The notes under the pieces: model-generated | Databases searched by the model: none | What the model was told of the DNA's origin: nothing | Seen by the model: only the letters and a program-made list of their open reading frames with translations | Shown: piece after piece, positions 1-5,233 of the stretch | Numbering within the stretch: the first letter of the stretch is position 1 | Layout of the letters: each line of letters begins with the position of its first letter | Made by a program: the position numbers and the translations under genes | DNA from: an uncultured Eubacteriales bacterium | GTDB lineage: Bacteria; Bacillota; Clostridia; Christensenellales; Pumilibacteraceae | Length of the DNA stretch: 5,233 nucleotides | Direction: 5' to 3' | Assembly: GCA_900553005.1 (NCBI GenBank) | Contig: USBU01000104.1 | Coordinates: 1 to 5,233, forward strand

Positions 1-197
1 GTACAGGGTTTTGAATATCTGCGGCAGCGGATTCTTCCGCAGCGGCGGCAAACGCAGCAGCGACAGCAAACGCACATTCGGCACGGGCTTGGCGTCGGGG
101 AGTCGTTGATTATGGTTTGTACCGGATTGCTTTCGTAGGTTACGTTCGGTTCAACGGAAGCGTCCGTTACTCTCGCAAAATTTATTATCGCAGTCAT
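1..197 (-). CDS. Partial small protein (gene C): DUF11-like N-terminal segment followed by a Cys/Arg-rich tail
   Basis: Not recognised as a named gene. The frame opens at ATG 197-195, one base after the stop of gene B, and stays open to the left edge, giving 65 residues with the end missing. Residues 1-32 look like the last strands of a DUF11-type repeat: N-F-A-R-V at 6-10 and E-S-N-P-V at 22-26 match N-I-A-R-V and E-S-N-P-V at 446-450 and 467-471 of gene A. Residues 33-38 are a Ser/Pro/Thr linker. Residues 39-65 contain 10 Cys and 8 Arg, including two near-copies of a six-residue unit (CVCCRC, CVCRRC); the first 38 residues contain no Cys. No signal peptide is visible. A Cys-rich tail would suit disulfide cross-linking or metal binding in a spore-surface layer, but that is inference. 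All three minus-strand frames are open near the edge, and the alternatives are Ala-rich or Leu-rich, so a frameshift around 80-110 cannot be excluded. The N-terminal part is firmer than the tail. Confidence 0.6.
   Translation of the reverse strand, partial: MTAIINFARVTDASVEPNVTYESNPVQTIINDSPTPSPCRMCVCCRCCVCRRCGRIRCRRYSKPC
39..74 (-). repeat. Tandem pair of 18-bp repeats in gene C
   Basis: Positions 57-74 and 39-56 are adjacent 18-base copies that differ at two bases. In the gene C frame they encode CVCCRC and CVCRRC. The surrounding sequence is rich in GCN/TGC-type triplets, so this looks like local repeat expansion within a coding region. Confidence 0.7.
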
Positions 198-198
198 A

Positions 199-972
199 TC
201 AGTTCACCGTTACTTCAAAGACGACCGTTACGGACTGACCGGGAGACAGATTAGGCAAGGGAAAGCCCGCTGCCGGGTTATACGCCGGGTAGGACACGTT
301 GTCGATGATTACGCTTCCCGCAACGAAGGTCGTTCCGGCGGGAATAGGATCGGTAAAAAACAGGTTAATCTTGTCGAGAGTGCCTGTATTGGATATTTGA
401 GTCGTGTATCTGAGCGTATCGCCGCGCACGGCAAACGCTTTGTCAACGCTTTTTGTAATGGAAACTCTATTGGACACGACCGCGAATTCAACTGTATTGG
501 TATTTTCGGTAAGCGTTACCGCTCCTCTTGCCGGGTCGTTGACCGTATAAGTCAAAGCGGCGTAGTTCTGCACGGGCGTCGACGTAACCGGATTGTTGGC
601 CGTAACGCTGTAATTGACGGTCACAAACTGTCCGGGCGCAAGATCGGGCAGCGGGAAGCCTGCGTTTAAGTCGTATGAAGGCTGCGAAACGCCGTTTACT
701 ATGACGCTGCCGGCTACATACGCCGCGCCGTTGGTCATGCTGTCGCGCAGAGACTGGCTGAATAGGGTGGTCTGCGAGTTGTTTGTAATAACTACCGTCT
801 GGGTTACGGTTTCGCCCTCCTGTACGAAGGTTTTATCCGAGCTTTTAACCTTGGGCACGGAATAAGTCAGGACCTCCGTCGTTACGATATTGCTGTTGAG
901 CTCCGCCGAAATCGTCGAGCCGTCCGGCATCACGTATTGAAAGCTTATATTTGATTGATTATCGATAAGCAT
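199..972 (-). CDS. DUF11-type repeat protein (gene B), 257 residues, last repeat truncated
   Basis: Function unknown; the family resemblance is to DUF11-type beta-sandwich repeats of bacterial surface proteins. The ATG at 972 is preceded by AAGGAG at six bases, and the stop is TGA 201-199. Residues 1-38 resemble the end of a repeat (N-Q-S-N-I-S-F-Q-Y at 5-13, N-S-N-I-V-T-T at 26-32). Residues 40-166 form one complete repeat with V-V-I-T-N-N, G-S-V-I-V-N-G and L-A-P-G-Q-F-V-T-V blocks. Residues 170-257 start a second repeat (S-I-T-K-S-V-D-K, P-A-G-T-T-F-V-A-G-S-V) but stop after V-F-E-V-T-V-N, where the first repeat continues for about 45 more residues. There is no signal peptide, transmembrane helix, LPXTG-like motif or Cys. 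The gene lies in an operon ten bases after A and one base before C. The protein is probably a structural component of a surface layer; a spore coat or exosporium location is only an inference. Confidence 0.88.
   Translation of the reverse strand: MLIDNQSNISFQYVMPDGSTISAELNSNIVTTEVLTYSVPKVKSSDKTFVQEGETVTQTVVITNNSQTTLFSQSLRDSMTNGAAYVAGSVIVNGVSQPSYDLNAGFPLPDLAPGQFVTVNYSVTANNPVTSTPVQNYAALTYTVNDPARGAVTLTENTNTVEFAVVSNRVSITKSVDKAFAVRGDTLRYTTQISNTGTLDKINLFFTDPIPAGTTFVAGSVIIDNVSYPAYNPAAGFPLPNLSPGQSVTVVFEVTVN
202..456 (-). repeat. DUF11-type half-repeat, copy 2 (C-terminal 85 residues of gene B)
   Basis: Encodes residues 173-257 of B. It aligns without gaps to residues 483-567 of A, with about 45 of 85 positions identical by my hand count. 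Shared blocks include K-S-V-D-K, I-P-A-G-T, G-S-V and Y-P-A-Y-N-P. At DNA level 417-454 matches 1201-1238 at 34 of 38 bases, including an identical 17-base block at 438-454. Both copies end at the stop codon of their gene. Confidence 0.85.
204..208 (-). promoter_or_regulatory. Ribosome binding site of gene C (GGTGA)
   Basis: On the minus strand GGTGA lies six bases before ATG 197 and matches the 3' half of the Shine-Dalgarno consensus (AGGAGGTGA). It lies inside the last codons of gene B, whose TGA (201-199) is separated from the ATG by a single T, so C is probably translationally coupled to B. The motif is weaker than the AAGGAG used by A and B. Confidence 0.5.
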
Positions 973-978
973 AATATT

Positions 979-984
979 CTCCTT
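979..984 (-). promoter_or_regulatory. Ribosome binding site of gene B (AAGGAG), overlapping the stop of gene A
   Basis: Minus-strand AAGGAG lies six bases before ATG 972 and shares its first two A's with the TAA stop of A (985-983). This strong site shows that the A/B border is a real stop-and-restart, not a sequencing error, and suggests that translation of B is coupled to termination on A. Confidence 0.85.
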
Positions 985-2686
985 AGTTGATTGTTGTCTG
1001 AAATGTTATGATAAGGCTTTCCTGCGGCGTCAGGCTGCCCGCGGCAAATCCGTCCTGCGGATTGTAAGCCGGATAATTGATTCCGTCGATATAAACCGAT
1101 CCGCTGACGAATTCCGTGCCCGCAGGTATTGCGTCTTTAAAGAAAATGCTGCTTACCGGCACGCTTCCGGTATTTGTTACGGTCGAAGTATATGTCAGAA
1201 TATCGCCGCTTACGGCAAATTCTTTGTCAACGCTTTTTACGATTTGCGTCTGCATATCTATAATATACACTGCAACTGGATTGGATTCGGAAAAGCTGTC
1301 CGCCAGATAACCGGTAAACGGATAAAATTGAAAATCGACGCGGGCTATATTGAATACCGGATTCGGATTCGGCAGGGCGGCCGCCGAGGCGGAAAAACCT
1401 ACCGTGACGTCGGCGCCGGCGTCTATCTGCGGAATAACCACGGGCAGCGCGCCCGCATACGGCGCTCCGTCTATCGTGATCGAGCCTGCCGTCAGCGTCA
1501 TTCCGGGCGGCAGCATGTCGCTTACGGTTGCGTTCAGCGCCGGAACCGAACCCGTATTTGTTATTTTAAGCGAATACGGTATATCCTGACCTACAGCGGC
1601 ATAAGTAACGGCCGCTGATTTTTCGATCGTCAGGTTTGCGCCCTTGCTGTCGATTAAAATTCCCAAAGCGTTAGGGACGTATAGGTCGCCGCTGCTTGTA
1701 AACCGTATGGCGGCGCTGTTCTGTCCGGCGTTGAGCTGCGCGGATATATCTACGGCGGTGATATCCCAGCCCTGACGGCAGGCAAGGGTATTTGTTCCGG
1801 CCGCCGCATTCGCGTTTCTGCTTCCGAATGTTCCCGTCGTATCAAGAAATCCGTCCGAGTCGTTGATTTGCGACGCGAAAAAGTTTCCCTGCGGATTGTT
1901 GGGGCCGCTTAAAGGCATCAACGTCGCCGTCGTTTCTCCGAACAGCATCTGGTCTCCGCTCAGTACCGCGTCGCCCTCTTGCCCCGATACGAAAATTTTT
2001 CCGGTAATCGGCAGTACGTCCGGGGTAAGGAAATCTGAAACGGTTACGGTTGTCGTTCCGGTCGACGGCGATACTACTGCGCCTCCGCACCACAGCGTAA
2101 GATTGCGCAGCGTGATGTCGGCGTTTTCGTATGCTACCGCAAGCGTCCAGCCGGCGTGATTGGTCTGACTGGTGCGCGAGTCGATTGCTTCTATAAGCGC
2201 GGGAACGCCTTGTAGCGAGTACGTTCCGTTTCCGGCGGCTTGCAGCAGAGCGGTTACGTTGGCGGATCTTGTGTAAAAGCCTACGGTAACGTTATCCACG
2301 GTGATAAGAAAATTCTGCGCCGTGACGGGATCGGGAATTACCGTCTGGACGGAAGCAGGCGTCGTAAACGTTACCGGATTGTTGATAAGATTCGATATAT
2401 TATTGACCGTTGACTGGTACAAACCGCCCCAGATGAGCTCGGCATACAAGATGTCGGAGTCCGGTGGAAGCGTAAGCTGAGCCGCAGAGCCGTTTTGCGC
2501 GTAATCCAGCGTTGTTCCCGGCGGAAAATTCCCTACCTGCAGACTGACGTCAAGACTGGTAAACGCTCCTATCGAGCCCTCCAGTCCCGGGCTGTTCGAG
2601 TTGGATGCCTTGCTCAGCCCCAGGGTATTGCCGGTAAAAACAATCGCGCCTTTTTTTACGTCGCTGTATCTTTGTATAAAAGGCAT
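983..2686 (-). CDS. Large DUF11-repeat surface-type protein (gene A), 567 residues
   Basis: Exact function unknown. The start is set at ATG 2686: AAGGAG lies eight bases upstream, and the protein then begins MPFIQRYSDVKKGA, like related Bacillus/Clostridia DUF11 proteins as I recall them. An in-frame ATG at 2764 would add 26 residues, but these span the leader hairpin and lack a good binding site. Residues 1-348 form a large N-terminal domain, with F-T-G-N-T-L-G-L-S at 17-25, L-Y-A-E-L-I-W-G-G at 80-88, L-W-C-G-G at 198-202 and N-D-S-D-G at 275-279. Residues 350-477 are a complete DUF11-type repeat (T-N-T-G at 376-379, N-I-A-R-V at 446-450, E-S-N-P-V at 467-471). Residues 478-567 are a second repeat that stops after F-Q-T-T-I-N, lacking its last strands. 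There are two Cys (200, 303) and no signal peptide or sorting motif. It is first in the A-B-C unit. It is likely a structural protein of a spore or cell surface layer (inference). Confidence 0.9.
   Translation of the reverse strand: MPFIQRYSDVKKGAIVFTGNTLGLSKASNSNSPGLEGSIGAFTSLDVSLQVGNFPPGTTLDYAQNGSAAQLTLPPDSDILYAELIWGGLYQSTVNNISNLINNPVTFTTPASVQTVIPDPVTAQNFLITVDNVTVGFYTRSANVTALLQAAGNGTYSLQGVPALIEAIDSRTSQTNHAGWTLAVAYENADITLRNLTLWCGGAVVSPSTGTTTVTVSDFLTPDVLPITGKIFVSGQEGDAVLSGDQMLFGETTATLMPLSGPNNPQGNFFASQINDSDGFLDTTGTFGSRNANAAAGTNTLACRQGWDITAVDISAQLNAGQNSAAIRFTSSGDLYVPNALGILIDSKGANLTIEKSAAVTYAAVGQDIPYSLKITNTGSVPALNATVSDMLPPGMTLTAGSITIDGAPYAGALPVVIPQIDAGADVTVGFSASAAALPNPNPVFNIARVDFQFYPFTGYLADSFSESNPVAVYIIDMQTQIVKSVDKEFAVSGDILTYTSTVTNTGSVPVSSIFFKDAIPAGTEFVSGSVYIDGINYPAYNPQDGFAAGSLTPQESLIITFQTTIN
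986..1240 (-). repeat. DUF11-type half-repeat, copy 1 (C-terminal 85 residues of gene A)
   Basis: Encodes residues 483-567 of A and is the partner of the copy at 202-456 in B. The two have the same length and the same truncation point, followed directly by the stop codon. The similarity extends to the DNA (1201-1238 against 417-454), which suggests duplication and not only convergence of fold. Confidence 0.85.
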
Positions 2687-2694
2687 AAATTGCT

Positions 2695-2700
2695 CTCCTT
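2695..2700 (-). promoter_or_regulatory. Ribosome binding site of gene A (AAGGAG)
   Basis: Minus-strand AAGGAG lies eight bases before ATG 2686. It decides this start over the in-frame ATG at 2764, which has no comparable site. Confidence 0.85.
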
Positions 2701-2708
2701 TGCATAGT

Positions 2709-2754
2709 AAAAAACTACATACCTTTGGCCTGTTCCGGACAAAAAATATGTAGT
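2709..2754 (-). promoter_or_regulatory. Leader hairpin with T-run upstream of gene A
   Basis: On the minus strand ACTACATA (2754-2747) and TATGTAGT (2721-2714) are perfect 8-base arms. Between them the stem can continue: two T.G wobbles, three T-A pairs, G-C, one mismatch and two C-G pairs close a six-base GGAACA loop, with one bulged T. That gives about 16 pairs. Six T's (2714-2709) follow, the first being the last base of the stem. The two wobbles become C/A mismatches in plus-strand RNA, so the fold favours the A transcript. It sits between the candidate promoter and the ribosome binding site of A. It could be an attenuator, an intrinsic terminator or a 5'-end stabiliser. The stem is AT-rich, so termination strength is uncertain. 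Confidence 0.55.
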
Positions 2755-2762
2755 CTTTATAC

Positions 2763-2792
2763 ATAATATGTCTAGAGGCGCCTGCCCGTTAA
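2763..2792 (-). promoter_or_regulatory. Candidate promoter of the A-B-C unit
   Basis: Reading the minus strand, TTAACG (2792-2787; 4 of 6 against TTGACA) is followed after 18 bases by TATTAT (2768-2763; 5 of 6 against TATAAT). Transcription would start near 2756, just before the leader hairpin. The same bases also loosely fit a mother-cell sporulation promoter (AC at 2789-2788, CATA at 2770-2767), which would suit a spore-surface gene, but the sequence alone does not decide between them. Confidence 0.35.
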
Positions 2793-2969
2793 CGCCGCGC
2801 AATAATCTGAGCGTTTATAATTTGACAACAAATGCTACAATACGATTTTTTTATTTAATCGCTCCGTAAAGTCTTTAATACGGGCCGATTTCATGATTTA
2901 TGACGTTCGGGCCTTAATAATAAAAAACAAAATCGGTAAAAAAAGTATTTTCTGCGGCAGTTATTTTAC

Positions 2970-2998
2970 TGGAAAAATTCGGCGGAATGTAATATAAT
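2970..2998 (+). promoter_or_regulatory. Candidate sigma-A promoter of uvrA
   Basis: A perfect TATAAT lies at 2993-2998, with TGGAAA (4 of 6 against TTGACA) at 2970-2975 and a 17-base spacer. The start of transcription would be near 3005, giving a leader of only about 20 bases. There is no LexA-type SOS operator around it, so damage induction is not supported by the visible sequence. Confidence 0.5.
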
Positions 2999-3009
2999 AA
3001 GTGAGTAAC

Positions 3010-3013
3010 GGAG
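3010..3013 (+). promoter_or_regulatory. uvrA: Ribosome binding site of uvrA (GGAG)
   Basis: GGAG lies ten bases before ATG 3024. An in-frame TAA at 3006-3008 excludes any longer reading frame, so the two together fix the start. Confidence 0.7.
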
Positions 3014-3023
3014 AAATACGATT

Positions 3024-5233
3024 ATGGAAACGATAAAAATCAAAGGCGCTAATGAAAACAATCTGAAAAATATAGATCTGGAGATTCCCAGAAACAAGCT
3101 GATAGTATTTACTGGTCTTTCGGGCAGCGGCAAAACGTCGCTGGCGTTCGATACCATTTTTGCGGAGGGGCAACGCCGTTACGTCGAGTCTCTTTCTTCT
3201 TACGCGCGTCTGTTCCTGGGACAGATGCAAAAGCCTGACGTTGAAAGCATAGAGGGCCTCAGCCCTGCTATTTCCATCGATCAGAAAACTACCGCAAGAA
3301 ATCCGCGTTCTACAGTCGGTACTGTGACGGAGGTGCACGACTATCTAAGGCTTTTGTTTGCCCGTATAGGCGTGGTGCACTGTCCTCAGTGCGGCAAGGA
3401 AATAGCGCAGCAGTCCATTGACCAGATAATCGACCGTATTGTAGCGTACCCGGAGGGAAGCCGCATACTTGTCACCGCTCCGTTTGCAAGGGGCAAGAAG
3501 GGAGAATTTAAAAAGGAGCTGGACTCTTTCCGTAAAGCGGGATATCCGCGCGTCAAGGTGGACGGAGAGGTAAAAAGTCTGGACGAGGACATTGTCCTGG
3601 ATAAACAGATCAAGCATAACATCAGCGTGGTGGTTGACCGCCTTATAGTCAAGCCCGGCATAGAAAAACGGCTTACGGACAGTGTCGAAACCGCTCTTAA
3701 GCTGGCCGACGGCATCGTGATCATAGACCGCGACGGAGAAGAGGAATTGTTTTCTACTAAATACGCGTGCCCTGACTGCAATATTTCGATCAGCGAGGTA
3801 GAGCCCAGGCTGTTTTCCTTCAATTCGCCTTTCGGCGCCTGTCCCGAGTGCGCTGGACTGGGCTTTAAGCAGCAGCTTGATCCCGAGCTTATATACGGAG
3901 ACGGCAGCAAGAGCCTGAACGAAGGCGCGCTCAACGTAAGCGCATGGAATTTCGATACAAGTCAGATAGGCGGTATGTATTTCAAGGCGCTGTCAAAGCG
4001 TTACGGATTTTCGCTCGATACGCCGTTCAGGGATTTGCCTGAGAATATTAAAAACATACTGCTTTACGGCAACGGCGACGAAAAGCTTGATCTTACCTAT
4101 GAATCCGCAAGCTTTTCCGGCAGCTACAAGCGCAGCTTCGAGGGCGTTGTCAACAATCTGGAGCGCCGGTTCCGGGAAACGGGCAGCGATTATATAAAAA
4201 GCGAAATTTCCAAATACATGCGCGAAATCCCTTGCGAAAGCTGCGGCGGCAAAAGACTTAAAAAGGAAGCGCTTGCCGTTACTGTCGGCGGATTGAATAT
4301 TGCCGCGCTCAGCGATATGCCGATTGTCAAGATTCGTGATTTTATAGAAAATCTCAGCTTTTCTTCCTCTCAGGAAATTATTGCGCAGCCCATATTGCGT
4401 GAGATCCGCGCGCGTCTGAAGTTTCTTTCGGACGTTGGGCTTGGGTATCTTACGCTTTCCCGCGGAGCGGCTACGCTTTCGGGCGGAGAGGCGCAGCGTA
4501 TAAGACTGGCCACGCAGATAGGCTCGGGGCTTACGGGCGTATTGTATATTCTCGACGAGCCCAGCATCGGGCTTCATCAGCGCGATAACGAAAAGCTTAT
4601 TGCCACGCTGGAGCGTCTGCGTGATCTGGGCAACACGCTTATAGTCGTCGAGCACGACGAGGATACCATGCGCCGTGCGGATTATATCGTGGACGTCGGT
4701 CCGGGCGCGGGCGTGCACGGCGGTGAAATAGTCGCTGCCGGACCGGTCGAGGAAATAATAAAGGAGCCGCGCTCGGTGACCGGAATGTATCTGAGCGGAC
4801 GAAAAAAGATCGAGGTTCCCAAGCTGCGCCGGCCTTTGGACGGCAGGTTTATAACCGTCAGAGGGGCGCGGCAGAATAATCTGAAAAATATAACCGTCAA
4901 TATTCCCGTTGGCGTATTTACCGCTGTGACCGGAGTATCCGGCAGCGGCAAATCAAGTCTTATCAATCAGATTCTTTATCCGGCTCTTTCCAATAAAATA
5001 ATGCGCACAAGATTGCCGGAAGGTAATTGCGACGCTGTGGATGGAGCGGAATATCTGGACAAGGTTATATGTATCGATCAAAGTCCTATCGGCAGAACTC
5101 CGCGCAGCAATCCCGCGACATATACGGGAGTTTTTACTCAGATACGAGAGCTTTTCGCCAAAACCGCTGACGCGCAGGAGCGCGGTTACGGCGCCGGTCG
5201 TTTTTCCTTCAACGTAAAGGGCGGACGCTGCGA
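3024..5233 (+). CDS. uvrA: UvrA, excinuclease ABC subunit A (3' end missing)
   Basis: UvrA is the damage-recognition ATPase of nucleotide excision repair. It acts as a cytosolic dimer that finds distorted DNA and loads UvrB. The frame is open for 736 residues to the right edge; the family is usually about 940, so roughly the last fifth is missing. Visible in order: first Walker A G-L-S-G-S-G-K-T at 31-38; the UvrB-binding region around 130-245; zinc module C249/C252-C273/C276; a C-E-S-C-G-G motif at 404-409; first ABC signature L-S-G-G-E-A-Q-R at 485-492; Walker B I-L-D-E-P at 509-513; H-loop His544; and second Walker A G-V-S-G-S-G-K-S at 637-644. The window ends at F-N-V-K-G-G-R-C, where the main DNA-contacting zinc finger begins, so the second signature and Walker B lie outside. 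All visible catalytic residues are intact. It is transcribed divergently from the DUF11 genes from its own promoter; no uvrB is visible in the window. Confidence 0.98.
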   Translation, partial: METIKIKGANENNLKNIDLEIPRNKLIVFTGLSGSGKTSLAFDTIFAEGQRRYVESLSSYARLFLGQMQKPDVESIEGLSPAISIDQKTTARNPRSTVGTVTEVHDYLRLLFARIGVVHCPQCGKEIAQQSIDQIIDRIVAYPEGSRILVTAPFARGKKGEFKKELDSFRKAGYPRVKVDGEVKSLDEDIVLDKQIKHNISVVVDRLIVKPGIEKRLTDSVETALKLADGIVIIDRDGEEELFSTKYACPDCNISISEVEPRLFSFNSPFGACPECAGLGFKQQLDPELIYGDGSKSLNEGALNVSAWNFDTSQIGGMYFKALSKRYGFSLDTPFRDLPENIKNILLYGNGDEKLDLTYESASFSGSYKRSFEGVVNNLERRFRETGSDYIKSEISKYMREIPCESCGGKRLKKEALAVTVGGLNIAALSDMPIVKIRDFIENLSFSSSQEIIAQPILREIRARLKFLSDVGLGYLTLSRGAATLSGGEAQRIRLATQIGSGLTGVLYILDEPSIGLHQRDNEKLIATLERLRDLGNTLIVVEHDEDTMRRADYIVDVGPGAGVHGGEIVAAGPVEEIIKEPRSVTGMYLSGRKKIEVPKLRRPLDGRFITVRGARQNNLKNITVNIPVGVFTAVTGVSGSGKSSLINQILYPALSNKIMRTRLPEGNCDAVDGAEYLDKVICIDQSPIGRTPRSNPATYTGVFTQIRELFAKTADAQERGYGAGRFSFNVKGGRC

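Larger units (their letters stand above)
2687..3023. other. Divergent intergenic region, AT-rich, no gene seen
   Basis: This is the 337-base gap between the start of gene A (minus) and uvrA (plus). The left part holds A's ribosome binding site, the leader hairpin and a candidate promoter; the right end holds the candidate uvrA promoter and ribosome binding site. Between about 2793 and 2969 I see no convincing coding frame, tRNA or CRISPR repeat. Minor structure: palindromes AGGCGCCT at 2776-2783 and CGTTAACG at 2787-2794, two CGGGCC copies at 2881 and 2908, and a weak 7-base inverted repeat CCGATTT/AAATCGG at 2885-2891 and 2930-2936. I see no GAAC-N4-GTTC LexA box. Confidence 0.7.

Noticed and set aside
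199..985. A, B and C as one gene broken by sequencing errors or read through stops
   Set aside because: The A/B border has a TAA, a strong AAGGAG and an ATG in a row, and two independent borders fall at the same domain position. Chance errors would not produce this.
2687..2764. 26-residue N-terminal extension of gene A from ATG 2764
   Set aside because: There is no ribosome binding site near 2764, the extension overlaps the leader hairpin, and the ATG at 2686 has AAGGAG at ideal distance followed by the expected family N-terminus.
2822..2841. TTGACA at 2822-2827 with TACAAT at 2836-2841 as a plus-strand promoter
   Set aside because: The spacer is only eight bases, and no -10 element lies at 16-18 bases from the TTGACA.
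2752..2881. Direct repeat AGTCTTTATAC (2752-2762) and AGTCTTTAATAC (2870-2881) as a paired operator
   Set aside because: The copies are short, differ by an indel, lie 118 bases apart and are AT-rich; this is not distinguishable from chance.
2881..2936. CGGGCC copies and the CCGATTT/AAATCGG inverted repeat as a riboswitch or terminator
   Set aside because: The CGGGCC copies are direct repeats, the inverted arms are 7 bases with a 38-base loop, and no known aptamer pattern is recognisable.
2960..3023. LexA/SOS box in front of uvrA
   Set aside because: No GAAC-N4-GTTC or close variant is present in the upstream region.
3386..4718. Long minus-strand reading frames (3386-3934, 3993-4718) inside uvrA
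   Set aside because: They lie fully opposite uvrA, whose frame is confirmed by its ATPase and zinc motifs. Their sequences look like reverse-strand shadows and have no clear ribosome binding sites.

Overview
The window looks like a piece of a Firmicutes chromosome, most likely a spore-forming member of the Clostridia or a relative, with medium GC. The UvrA protein resembles Firmicutes UvrA, ribosome binding sites are mostly of the strong AAGGAG type, and the left-hand genes resemble DUF11-repeat proteins I recall from Bacillus and Clostridia. This placement comes from recalled family resemblance, not a database search.

Layout: two divergent transcription units flank a 337-base AT-rich gap (2687-3023). 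To the left, on the minus strand and read in the order A, B, C, are three tightly packed genes: A (2686-983), a 567-residue protein with a large N-terminal beta-rich domain and DUF11-type repeats; B (972-199), 257 residues with DUF11-type repeats; and C (197 to beyond the left edge), of which 65 residues are visible, with a short beta-rich N-terminus, a Pro/Ser linker and a tail of dense Cys and Arg. To the right, on the plus strand, is uvrA (3024 to beyond the right edge), covering about three quarters of the DNA-repair ATPase.

The most interesting point is the way A, B and C are cut. A and B both stop at the same place inside a DUF11-type repeat, after the strand ending T-[IV]-N. B and C both start with a segment resembling the part of the repeat that is missing from the previous protein. 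The gene borders therefore fall inside a domain, not between domains. A possible reading is that the chains complete each other in trans, A to B to C, as in donor-strand assembly of pilins, with the Cys-rich protein C at the end. None of the visible N-termini has an export signal and neither complete C-terminus has a cell-wall sorting motif, which fits a surface layer built from inside the mother cell, such as a spore coat or exosporium. Both ideas are inferences.

The gap holds a candidate promoter for the A-B-C unit. It is followed almost at once by a long hairpin with a T-run, just ahead of A's ribosome binding site. The gap also holds a candidate promoter for uvrA. Nothing suggests a functional link between uvrA and the DUF11 genes beyond adjacency.
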